From the NCBI GenBank assembly GCA_934162615.1, contig CAKPJK010000002.1, forward strand, positions 9,671 to 73,670: a stretch of 64,000 nt of DNA, written 5' to 3'. Positions 39,153 to 48,531 of this stretch are shown here, in pieces; position 1 is the first letter of the stretch; the number at the start of each line of letters is the position of its first letter. The notes beneath the pieces are model-generated. The model did no database searches. It had not been told where the DNA came from and saw nothing but the letters and a program-made list of their open reading frames with translations. The position numbers were made by a program, and so were the translations under genes. This DNA is from an uncultured Clostridia bacterium. GTDB lineage: Bacteria > Bacillota > Clostridia > TANB77 > CAG-508.

Positions 39153-40536
39153 ATGAAACGGAAAATATAATATTTTGATATGTCATGCAAAACTTGGAGC
39201 AGGAGGAATTGAAACTGCATGTATAACTCAAATAAGAGAATTTTCAAGAAGAGGATATAAAATATATGTTTTAGCTGAAAGTGGTTTTTATGCTAAAAAA
39301 TTAAATCAAATACCTGGTGTTACATTTATAGACTTTAAATACGAATCACGAGAAAGCTATAATTTAGAAAAAATTGAATTTGTAAAAAATATTATCGAAA
39401 AATATAATATAAAATTGGTATATATACATCAAGTTGATTGTGTATCATCTGTTTTTTCTGCATGTATATTAACAAATACACCATATGTTGCATATGTACA
39501 TCATGGAATTACAGGAGTATATGATGAGGAATTACAGATAGGAAATATGGGCTTAGAATTTCAAACTTTATATTATAGATTGGCATCAAAAATCATCACA
39601 ATTCAAGAAACATCAAAAAAAGAAAATATGAAAAGGTTCAAATTAGAAGAAGACAAATATAAGGTTATACCTAATTGTATAGATTTTCAGGAGTTTAAAA
39701 GCAATAGCCCAATAAATATAAATAAAGTTTTATTAATTTCGAGATTTGAAAAAGATAAGAAAAATGGTGTTATAAATGGTTTAAGATGGTTTGCTGAATA
39801 TAAAAAAATAAACCCAGAGGCCAAGCTCACAATTGTTGGAGATGGAAGTCAAAGACAAAAAGTAGAGGAACAAATAAAAGAACTAAAGATTGAGTGTGAT
39901 ATGTTAGGAGCACGTAATGACATTAGAGATATTATGGAACAAAATGGTATTGTATTAGGAATTGCTAGATGTGTGCAAGAAGCAATTGCCATGAAAAGAA
40001 TAGCAATTATTACAGGAAATGATGATTTCCAAGGAATAATAACAAATAACAATATAGAAAGATTTTCTTGTACTAATTTCCAAGATATAGAAAATGGAAA
40101 AAAGGATTATGCAGAAGTTGCCAAACAGGTCAATTTATTAAAAAACAAAGAGATTGAGAAAATAGTAGATAAAAATTATGAATGGTTGTATGTAAATAGA
40201 AATATAAAGGACAACATTTATGAGGTAGAAGATATCGAAAAAATAAACAATCCTATAAATGAATTAGATAGAAATGAAATCATGAAAGTACTAATCAGTG
40301 AATTACAATATATGCATACATGGATGCAAAAAGAAATAGATAGAGGATGGGAAGCAAGACAAAAGACAGAAGATTATTACATTGGAAGAGAAAATTGGAA
40401 TGATAAAATCTTAAAAGAAAAAGAACAAGAATTAGAACAGTATATTGAAAAATACAATGAAACATTAAAAGAACTTGAAGAAATAAAAAACAGTAAATTT
40501 TGGAAGATGTTTAAAAAATTATTTAAAAATAATTAA
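39153..40536 (+). CDS. Glycosyltransferase family 4, read through a CGG +1 frameshift
   Basis: CAAGGAGAAAAG precedes ATG 39153; codon 3 is CGG (39159-39161), followed by a stop four codons later in the same frame. Skipping one base reads MKGKYNILICHAKLGAGGIE and runs 458 codons to 40536. The GT-B landmarks are LGAGGIETACITQIREFSRR, HHGITGVYDEELQ, YKVIPNCIDFQEFKSNSP, VLLISRFEKDKKNGVINGLR and IVLGIARCVQEAIAMKRIAI. A C-terminal coiled coil ends NSKFWKMFKKLFKNN, like the 23164 enzyme. No start codon with a ribosome binding site exists downstream of the CGG, so expression requires the shift. Confidence 0.87.
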
Positions 40537-40571
40537 AATAATATATAAAATGGTAAATAAGGAGAACTAGA

Positions 40572-41537
40572 ATGAAAAAAATCAGTATAATAATACCTGC
40601 ATATAATGAAGAAGAATCATTACCAATATTAAGGGACAGAATAGAAAAACTAATGAACTCTATGGAAAACTATGAATTTGAAATATTATTTGTTAATGAT
40701 GGAAGTAAAGATAAAACAATAGAAATTATAAAAAAAATGAGGGAAGAAGACACAAGATTCAACTATGTTGATTTCTCTAGAAATTTTGGAAAAGAAATTG
40801 CAATGATTGCAGGACTTGATTATGCAACAGGTGATTGTGTAATATTTATGGATGCAGATTTACAAGACCCACCAGAATTGATACCAGAACTTGTTAAATA
40901 TTGGGAACAAGGATATGATGATGTATATGCTAAAAGACGTTCTAGAAAAGGTGAAACATGGCTAAAAAAATTTACTTCAAAAATGTATTATAAAGTATTA
41001 CAAAAAGCAACCAGAATAGAAATACAAAAAGATACTGGCGACTTTAGATTACTTGATAGAAGATGTGTAAATGCTCTGAAAAAATTAAGAGAATCTGAAA
41101 GAAATACAAAGAGTATGTTTAGTTGGATTGGATATAAAAAGAAAGAAGTTTTATATGATAGAGACCCAAGAATTGCTGGAACTACCAAATGGAATTATAT
41201 TAAATTAATAGATTTAGCAATAGATGGTATAACATCATTTACAACTTCTCCATTAAGACTTTCTACATATATTGCTATTCCCACTTTTTTAGTATTATTT
41301 GTCTATTTTGTATATGTTATAGCAAAATGTTTTGTTATTAAGCAAGCAATACAAGCTTTTCAAGCAATTATATTATTAATATTATTCTTTTCTGGAGTTC
41401 AAATTTTACTATTTGGAATTGTAGGTGAATATTTAGGAAGAATATTTAATGAAACAAAAAATAGACCTTTATATTTAGTTAATGAATATAATGGTGAAAA
41501 AGAAATGAATGAAGAAAAAGTTCAAATAAAGAAGTAG
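40572..41537 (+). CDS. GtrB-like polyprenyl-phosphate glycosyltransferase, second copy
   Basis: 321 residues, same architecture as the 19403 gene: IIIPAYNEEESLPILRDRIE, VNDGSKDKTIEIIKKM, the DPM-type MDADLQDPPELIPELVKYW, GDFRLLDRRCVNALKKLR, then two C-terminal membrane helices and a short charged tail. It has no GtrA partner next to it; the flippase gene on the opposite strand is of another family. Its stop codon lies within the left arm of a terminator shared with that convergent gene. Confidence 0.92.
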   Translation: MKKISIIIPAYNEEESLPILRDRIEKLMNSMENYEFEILFVNDGSKDKTIEIIKKMREEDTRFNYVDFSRNFGKEIAMIAGLDYATGDCVIFMDADLQDPPELIPELVKYWEQGYDDVYAKRRSRKGETWLKKFTSKMYYKVLQKATRIEIQKDTGDFRLLDRRCVNALKKLRESERNTKSMFSWIGYKKKEVLYDRDPRIAGTTKWNYIKLIDLAIDGITSFTTSPLRLSTYIAIPTFLVLFVYFVYVIAKCFVIKQAIQAFQAIILLILFFSGVQILLFGIVGEYLGRIFNETKNRPLYLVNEYNGEKEMNEEKVQIKK

Positions 41538-41552
41538 AAACTACTTCTTTAT
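41526..41552. terminator. Bidirectional terminator overlapping both stop codons
   Basis: ATAAAGAAGTAG (41526-41537) and CTACTTCTTTAT (41541-41552) are perfectly complementary with a 3-base AAA loop. The plus-strand stop TAG is 41535-41537 and the minus-strand stop is read from 41541-41543, so one hairpin ends both genes. Confidence 0.85.
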
Positions 41553-43037
41553 TTTTGACATATTTATAATAAAAAAAGTAACGCAATAAACCAAAATAAA
41601 AAGTAAAATATTAAAAATCAAATTAACAATAAGATTCAAAAAACTAAAACGAAAAACACTTAAAACAAAAAATCCAACCAAACTACAAAATAAAGGAACA
41701 ACGATCCAATCTATCAAATTAGGTTTAATCTTAGAATACTTAAACAACTGGAAAAGACTAATACTAAAATTCAAAACCTCACTAAAAAAGATAGAAAGAA
41801 CATAGCCTTTAATTCCTAAAACAGGAAGTAAAAAATAAATAAAACAGGTAGTAATACTCAAATCCAGAATATTGCAACACATAACACCAAACTGTTTATT
41901 CAAACCCTTTAAAATACAATCTATAATATGATCCATATACATAAAAAATATGAATGGAGTAAATACTTTAAAAAAATATCCAGTCTCGATATTGTTATAA
42001 ATAGCAAGCCCCAAATCATTAGAAAAAATGAAAAATATACCACAAATGCACATCGTAAAAGCACAAGTAATCTTAAAGATTTTATTTGCTATATAATTAA
42101 TTGCCTTATAATTTTTTTGAGCCACATATGTAGAAAATTCCGGTATCAAAAGCATACTATATGAATCGGTAAAAACAGTTGGAAAAGTTATAACGGGAAG
42201 GACCATACCATTAATCATTCCATATTGTGAGAGGGCTCTACTACAAGAAATGCCTGACTTTTCAAGTTGAGTAGGAATTATTAACTGCTTTAAAGTAGAA
42301 AGTCCAGAACGTATATATGATGTAACAGCTACAGGAAAAGCAATTTTCAAAATATTAAATCTTTGTCCAAAAGAACGGACATCTTCTAATTTTTTAAGTC
42401 TTATATCTATAATATATAAAATAAAAATCAATGTAAAAGAGCATACTTCTGAGATTACATCAGCCAAAATAAGTGAAATGCAAACCGCTTCTACACCATT
42501 AGTAATATTTATTTTTAGTAATATTATTGTCGCAAACATTTTAATTGTAAATTCAAAAACCTGAGAAATAGCATTTTTATAGGCCTTTCGTACTGTTGTG
42601 AAATAACTGCTAATGCACGAAGACATTGCAATAAAAGGCAATCCAATGGCAATATAAAATAAAGGCCTAGAAGAAACCATATTATGCAAACATTTACTTG
42701 TAATAAAATTAGAAAAAAGTAAAATCAAACAACCTGCTGAAATTCCTAATAATAAACTAAAAAATATGCAAGTACGTATTGCTTTTATAGCTTGTTTATT
42801 TTTATTTAAAGCAAATTTTTCTGAAACAATTACGGTTACTGCAATATTTAATCCAGATGTTGCAACAGTTATGAAAAATAGATATACAGCCATAACTAAA
42901 CTAAAAACGCCAACCGCTTCTGAGCCTATTTGATTTGATATATATATATTAAAAATAAGTGCTGCAAATTTCATAAGTAATGATGTACTTGTTAATATTG
43001 CTCCGTTTATTAGGAATAGTTTACTTTTTTGTCTCAA
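41541..43037 (-). CDS. MOP-superfamily polysaccharide flippase (SpoVB/Wzx-like)
   Basis: 498 residues with about fourteen membrane helices, the MATE/MOP topology. The N terminus KLFLINGAILTSTSLLMKFA resembles SpoVB and related polysaccharide exporters of Firmicutes; the conserved pattern IGSEAVGVFSLVMAVYLFF and the middle QYGMINGMVLPVITFPTVF also fit. It could move lipid II or a capsule precursor, or act in spore cortex synthesis as SpoVB does. It faces the surface cluster in convergent orientation, so a role in that cluster is likely but not proven. Confidence 0.85.
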   Translation of the reverse strand: MRQKSKLFLINGAILTSTSLLMKFAALIFNIYISNQIGSEAVGVFSLVMAVYLFFITVATSGLNIAVTVIVSEKFALNKNKQAIKAIRTCIFFSLLLGISAGCLILLFSNFITSKCLHNMVSSRPLFYIAIGLPFIAMSSCISSYFTTVRKAYKNAISQVFEFTIKMFATIILLKINITNGVEAVCISLILADVISEVCSFTLIFILYIIDIRLKKLEDVRSFGQRFNILKIAFPVAVTSYIRSGLSTLKQLIIPTQLEKSGISCSRALSQYGMINGMVLPVITFPTVFTDSYSMLLIPEFSTYVAQKNYKAINYIANKIFKITCAFTMCICGIFFIFSNDLGLAIYNNIETGYFFKVFTPFIFFMYMDHIIDCILKGLNKQFGVMCCNILDLSITTCFIYFLLPVLGIKGYVLSIFFSEVLNFSISLFQLFKYSKIKPNLIDWIVVPLFCSLVGFFVLSVFRFSFLNLIVNLIFNILLFILVYCVTFFIINMSKIKK

Positions 43038-43226
43038 ATAATTTCACCTCTTTAATGAATATGCAGAAATTTAAAAATAATAACTGACCACTAAGACTAA
43101 TGACTTTTTTCAAAAAAAGGTATATTATTGTAGAGTATTTGTGATATAATGCAATTACTAAAAAATAATATAAAATTTATTTAAAGCAATTTTGGCAAAT
43201 TTTATATTTTGAGAAAGGAAAAAAAT

Positions 43227-44945
43227 ATGAAAAAAGAAAAAATAGTCCAAGAGTTCAAGGACATAAAAGAACTAATATACAATTCAGCAAAAACATATGC
43301 AAACAATATAGCATTTGTAGTAAAACACCAAGAAGGCAAAAACAAAACATACGAAAATATAACTTATAAAATGCTTTTAGAACAAATAAACGCATTAGGT
43401 ACTAAATTATACAGTATGGGATTAAAAAACAAAAGAATAGCCATTCTAGGACGAAATAGATATGAATGGGCATTAGGACACTTAACAAGTTTGTTAGGTG
43501 GGATAATATCAGTTCCATTAGACAAAGATTTACAAGTAGATGAACTAGAAAATTCATTAATAAGAAGTAAAGCAGACGCAATTTATTTTGACGAAAAATA
43601 CATAGAAAAAATAGAAGAAATAAAAAATAGAAACAATACAAATGTAAAAGAATATATTTGTATGTCAAAAATAGCAGAATATGATGATATACATACATTA
43701 AAAGAAGAAGGACAAAAATTATTAGAAGAAGGAAACAAAGAATATATATCAGCAAAAATAGATGAAAATGCAATGAACATTTTATTGTTCACATCAGGAA
43801 CTACATCAAAATCAAAAGCGGTAATGTTATCACAAAAAAATATTGCATCAAATGTGTATGCAATGCAAAGAGTTGAAGACATCAGAAGTACAGATTCAAA
43901 TTTAGCATTTTTACCAATGCATCATATATTTGGTTCAACATGTCTAATTGTAATGTTAGCATGTGGTGTTAGAACATCATTTCCAGATGGATTAAGATAT
44001 GTTGCGCAAAACTTAAAAGAATATGAGGTATCTTTATTTGTCGGTGTACCACTATTGGTAGAAGCAATTTACAATAAAGTTGTAAAAGAAATAGATAAAC
44101 AAGGAAAAACAAAACTTATAAAAAATGCTATAAGAGTTAGTAATTTCTTATTAAAATTACATATAGACATTAGAAGAAAATTATTCAAACCGATAATTGA
44201 TCAATTAGGTGGAAAAATGAGATTTGTAATTTCAGGTGGAGCACCATTAGATCCTAAAATACAAAAAGGATTTATAGATTTAGGAATAAATGTAGCACAA
44301 GGATATGGTCTTACAGAAACATCACCAGTTATAGCGGCGGAAAATATGTACAAATCAAGAACAGGTTCAATAGGAGTTCCAATGGAAAATGTGACTGTTG
44401 AAATTGTAAATAAAGACGATAACGGTATAGGGGAGTTACGTGCAAAAGGACCTAATGTAATGCTTGGTTACTATGAAAACGATGAAGAAACAAATAAAGT
44501 ACTTAAAGATGGTTGGTTCTATACTGGCGATTTAGGTTATATTGATAAAGATGGCTTTATTTTTATAACAGGTAGACAAAAGAATATGATAGTTCTTAAA
44601 AATGGTAAAAAAATCTTCCCAGAGGAAATTGAAACTTTGGTTAATAGAATTGATTTAGTAGAAGAATGTATGGTATTTGGTATGCCAGATGAAGTTGATA
44701 AAAACGATGTTAAACTTTCTGTTAAGGTTGTTTATAATAAAGATGAAGTAAAACAAAAATATGGTGACATTTCTTTTGATGAGATTAGAGATATTATTTG
44801 GAATAGAATTAAGAATGAGGTTAATACAACTGTTCCTAGATATAAACATATAATGAATATGATTTTGACTGATAAAGAACTTATTAAGACTACTACTAAG
44901 AAAGTTAAAAGGAATGAAGAATTGAAGGAAATTTTAGGAAAATAG
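43227..44945 (+). CDS. AMP-dependent acyl-CoA/long-chain fatty acid ligase
   Basis: About 572 residues of the ANL superfamily. The P-loop LLFTSGTTSKSKAVMLSQKN, the LPMHHIFGST motif, the AMP-binding GYGLTETSPVIAAENM and the hinge GWFYTGDLGYIDKDGFIFIT with GRQKNMIVLKNGKKIFPEEI (A-motifs 5-10) are all present. It activates a fatty acid with ATP and CoA. I prefer ATG 43227, preceded by GAGAAAGGAA, over an in-frame TTG at 43209. The promoter shows an extended -10 TGATATAAT ending at 43150. Confidence 0.94.
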   Translation: MKKEKIVQEFKDIKELIYNSAKTYANNIAFVVKHQEGKNKTYENITYKMLLEQINALGTKLYSMGLKNKRIAILGRNRYEWALGHLTSLLGGIISVPLDKDLQVDELENSLIRSKADAIYFDEKYIEKIEEIKNRNNTNVKEYICMSKIAEYDDIHTLKEEGQKLLEEGNKEYISAKIDENAMNILLFTSGTTSKSKAVMLSQKNIASNVYAMQRVEDIRSTDSNLAFLPMHHIFGSTCLIVMLACGVRTSFPDGLRYVAQNLKEYEVSLFVGVPLLVEAIYNKVVKEIDKQGKTKLIKNAIRVSNFLLKLHIDIRRKLFKPIIDQLGGKMRFVISGGAPLDPKIQKGFIDLGINVAQGYGLTETSPVIAAENMYKSRTGSIGVPMENVTVEIVNKDDNGIGELRAKGPNVMLGYYENDEETNKVLKDGWFYTGDLGYIDKDGFIFITGRQKNMIVLKNGKKIFPEEIETLVNRIDLVEECMVFGMPDEVDKNDVKLSVKVVYNKDEVKQKYGDISFDEIRDIIWNRIKNEVNTTVPRYKHIMNMILTDKELIKTTTKKVKRNEELKEILGK

Positions 44946-45622
44946 AATATATAAAAGACACTTCAAATATAGAATTAAAAGGTTGCGATGCATATAATAA
45001 CGTTGTTAAATTGGTAGATGATGCTTGCTTTACTTTATATAACAATTCTAAATTTACATATGGTGCACAAAATTTAAAATTGGAAGATATTATAGACAAA
45101 TTAAATGTGGCTGTAAAAAGACCTAGTGGTTTTTATTCATTATCAACAGGATATTATCCTAATATTATTGAAAATGAGATTGAACAAACGGTTATAAAAA
45201 ATGATTTAACAATTGTTGGAAATGAAATAAAACAAAGCGAACAAAATAAATTTGTAAATGGCAAAACAGAATCAAATGGACTCAAATTTAAAAGTTCATG
45301 TTGGGATAATGAACTAAATGAAAATAGTTTTAAAGAAAAAATATATTATGAACTATTTATAAATGATGGTAGAAAAGATTTTCCAGAATATATATTATCA
45401 ACAAGAACAATATTTATTACGGAAAAAGATGCTTGTTATGGACTTAGATATATAAAAAATGGATATTATACACAGGGTATGTTGTGGTCATCTACAGGAT
45501 GGGATAGCTCTGATGTTTCATATAAATTTAGGCCAGTTATAACATTAAATTCTAATGTTATATTAGATTATTCTAATTCAGGTGATGGGAGTACACCAGA
45601 TAGAGCATATACAATTCAATAA
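44946..45622 (+). pseudogene. N-terminally truncated surface-protein remnant
   Basis: A frame open from just after the ligase stop to 45622 lacks any start codon with a ribosome binding site (a TTG at 45011 is the only candidate). The C-terminal half, EYILSTRTIFITEKDACYGL then RYIKNGYYTQGMLWSSTGWD and FRPVITLNSNVILD, matches the end of large clostridial prepilin-like or surface proteins that finish with a ...VRPVVSL... domain. It is most likely a remnant left after a deletion that removed the N terminus. A good terminator follows. Confidence 0.6.
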
Positions 45623-45626
45623 TAAT

Positions 45627-45662
45627 AAAAAACTAACTTGGTATTTTCTAGGTTAGTTTTTT
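45627..45662 (+). terminator. Terminator after the surface-protein remnant
   Basis: AAAAAACTAAC (45627-45637) and GTTAGTTTTTT (45652-45662) form a stem with a long loop, ending in T residues. Confidence 0.75.
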
Positions 45663-45778
45663 GTTGCTTTGAATTATAATTATGTAAAATACGAATGATA
45701 TAATTAAAATATTACAACAAAACCTAACTAAAGTTCATATAATATATAAATGTCGAATGAAAGGAGGTTTTGTAGATT

Positions 45779-46358
45779 TTGGAACTAGAACATAAAAAAA
45801 TAGGATTTGTTTTAACAGGTTCATTCTGTACATTTAGTAAAACAATTCCTAAAATAAAAGAATTAGTAAAAATGGGTTCTGAGGTCATTCCAATTATGTC
45901 ATATAATGCTTATAATTTAGATACAAAATTTGGAAAAGCCAAAGATTTTATAAATGAAATTGAAGAAATTACTGGTAAAAAAATTATTCATACTATACAA
46001 GAAGCGGAACCAATTGGTCCTAAACATTTAACAGATATTATGGTTGTTGCTCCTTGCTCTGGTAATACAATGGCTAAACTTGCAAATGATATTATTGATA
46101 CTCCTGCTACAATGGCAGTTAAATCTCATTTAAGAAACAATTTACCTGTTGTTATTGCCGCTTCTACTAATAATGCTTTGAGCCGGTAATGCATCTAATA
46201 TAGGTACATTACTTAATAGAAAAAATTATTATTTTGTTCCTTTTAGACAGGATAATCCGATTACTAAACCACGTTCTGTTGTTTTTGATTTTGATTATCT
46301 TATAAAAACTATTGGAACTGCTTTGGATGGAAAGCAAATTCAACCAATATTGCTTTAA
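45779..46358 (+). CDS. dpaB: Dipicolinate synthase subunit B, read through a CGG +1 frameshift
   Basis: DpaB (SpoVFB) is the flavoprotein-like subunit that makes spore dipicolinic acid. TTG 45779 follows AAAGGAGG. LEHKKIGFVLTGSFCTFSKT, IMVVAPCSGNTMAKLANDI and DTPATMAVKSHLRNNLPVVI are the flavoprotein signature. An in-frame CGG at 46184-46186 is followed by TAA; skipping one base continues GNASNIGTLLNRKNYYFVPF and RQDNPITKPRSVVFDFDYL to 46358, giving 192 residues and the usual DpaB C terminus. No dpaA is adjacent. Confidence 0.88.
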
Positions 46359-46517
46359 GATATTACTAAGTGGATAAATGTTAATATAAAGTATGGAGAC
46401 TAATGGAAATTGGTTTCCATATTTTTCGCTTATAAAAAAATAATTTATAAAATAAATCTAGTAAACTAATTAATAATGTGATACAATTCAAACAGAACGA
46501 AAATGGAGGAAAATAAA

Positions 46518-48509
46518 ATGGATGATATTATTAAACAAATAGAAGAAGAACTAGAACAAAAAAACATTATGAACAAAGACATAAGAACAATATTAGACAA
46601 GTACTATACTAGACTAAAAATAAAAGGACTAGAAGATTTATATGGAAAAACATTTTACATTCCATCATATCAAAGAGGATATAGATGGACAGTAGACAAT
46701 GTTCAGAAGTTATTAGAAGACCTTGAAAATTTTGGGAAAAATGAAAAAAATCATAACATTGATTATTGTTTACAACCCCTAATAGTAAAAAAATGTGTAG
46801 ATAACAAAAATAATAAAATGTATGAACTGATTGATGGCCAACAAAGATTAACAACATTAAAATTAATACTAGATGAATTATTCGAGGAAAAAAATAAATA
46901 TGTATTAGAGTATGAAATTGAAAATAAAATAATTGACCAACATTATATAGAAAAAGCAGAAAAAACTATAAAAAAATTTTTTGAAGGAAGAAAAAATAAA
47001 GGCAAAAAAGAAATTATTTTAAATGTTATAAATGAAAACAGAATTAAATTTTTATGGTATGAAATAGGAGAAGAAGACAATGAAAATGAAATCTTTTCAA
47101 GAATAAATGATGGAAAAATTTTATTATCAAATGCAGAAAACTCAAAAGCATTACTTTTAAAACTTGAAAGTGACAAAAAAAGTGATGAATTTGAATTCAA
47201 ACAAAAAACAGACGCAATGAAATGGGACGAGATAGAAAATCTTCTAGAAGATGATGAATTCTGGTATTTTTTAACAAACAAAAAATTACAATACAAATTT
47301 GAAAAAACAAGAATTGATTTAATATTTGATATATATGAAAAAATACTAGGGAAAAATAATATTTTTGATTATATAGAAGAACAAATTTATAAGGATGTTA
47401 ATAATAAAGAAAAAATTTGGAACGACCTAAAAAGTATATATGAATGCCTTAGAGAATGGTATGATGATAGTGAATTATATCATTTGGTTGGATATTATAT
47501 TTATATATCAAATGAAAAATATATTGAGACAGTAGCAAACTTGGTAAATAGATATGCACCACATTTAAAAAATGATAATAATGAACAAGAGAAAATTGAA
47601 AATAAAGAAAAGTTTAAAGAAGAATTATATAAAAAAATAAGAGACGATTTGGAAAATGAATATACTGTATACATAAATAATTTAAAAGGAACTAATAAAA
47701 AAAATAAAAAATGTTCAATTAAACCATTTGAAAAAATAGTTGATAAAATTGAGTATTGTGATGAGGGAAGAAATTTGATAAACAAACTCCTTTTTGTATT
47801 TAACTGTTTATCAATGATTGACACAGAGGAAAGAATATCATTTAATAAATTCAAAGACGAAAAATGGAACATAGAACACATTTATCCAGTACATGATGAT
47901 ATAGAAACATTGAATGACGAAAAGAAAAAAGGTGAACTAGTTGAAAGTCTAAAACACTTTTTAGAAAATATAAATAAGACAGACGAGAAGAATAAAGATG
48001 GAAAAGAGAAAGACAAACATGATGAGGAACTGAATGACAATATAGAAAAGATTAAAACAAAATTGGAAAACTTTAAACAAAATTATAATGACGAAAGTTT
48101 TAGTGATATAGCAATGGCAATTGACAAAATTGTGTCAAATTCAACAACATTAATGGATGATACAACTAAGAATTTAATTGGAAATTTAGTACTTTTGAAT
48201 GAAACAATAAATAAAGGGTATAGAAATGATTTATTTATCCAAAAAAGAAAAGTTATAATAGACAAAGTATTAAAAAATGAAAACGATGAAAATAAAGAAC
48301 AGGACAATATAAAGAAAAAAGCAATGGATTCAAGAAAGTTTTATATTTTACCTTGTACAGAAAGAGCATTTTTAAAATTTTATAGTCCTGATATTTTGCA
48401 AAGTAACAGATGGGACGAAAATGATGTAAAGAATTATAAAAATGCAATAGAAGCAACATTAAAAACTATTAATGAAAAATCAGGTAAAAATAATAAAAAA
48501 ACAGATTAA
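46518..48509 (+). CDS. DUF262-DUF1524 protein (GmrSD-like putative nuclease)
   Basis: 663 residues. N terminus: DUF262 domain with IPSYQRGYRWTVDNVQKLLE and the ParB/Srx-type ELIDGQQRLTTLKLILDELF that hydrolyses nucleotides. C terminus: DUF1524-like HNH region with KWNIEHIYPVHDDIE and later NLIGNLVLLNETINKGYRND. This combination is the type IV modification-dependent restriction enzyme GmrSD fused in one chain. GGAGG lies between an in-frame ATG at 46503 and the preferred ATG at 46518. It forms a two-gene unit with the next gene (22 bases apart). Confidence 0.82.
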   Translation: MDDIIKQIEEELEQKNIMNKDIRTILDKYYTRLKIKGLEDLYGKTFYIPSYQRGYRWTVDNVQKLLEDLENFGKNEKNHNIDYCLQPLIVKKCVDNKNNKMYELIDGQQRLTTLKLILDELFEEKNKYVLEYEIENKIIDQHYIEKAEKTIKKFFEGRKNKGKKEIILNVINENRIKFLWYEIGEEDNENEIFSRINDGKILLSNAENSKALLLKLESDKKSDEFEFKQKTDAMKWDEIENLLEDDEFWYFLTNKKLQYKFEKTRIDLIFDIYEKILGKNNIFDYIEEQIYKDVNNKEKIWNDLKSIYECLREWYDDSELYHLVGYYIYISNEKYIETVANLVNRYAPHLKNDNNEQEKIENKEKFKEELYKKIRDDLENEYTVYINNLKGTNKKNKKCSIKPFEKIVDKIEYCDEGRNLINKLLFVFNCLSMIDTEERISFNKFKDEKWNIEHIYPVHDDIETLNDEKKKGELVESLKHFLENINKTDEKNKDGKEKDKHDEELNDNIEKIKTKLENFKQNYNDESFSDIAMAIDKIVSNSTTLMDDTTKNLIGNLVLLNETINKGYRNDLFIQKRKVIIDKVLKNENDENKEQDNIKKKAMDSRKFYILPCTERAFLKFYSPDILQSNRWDENDVKNYKNAIEATLKTINEKSGKNNKKTD

Positions 48510-48531
48510 AATACAGAAAGGACTGAAAAAA

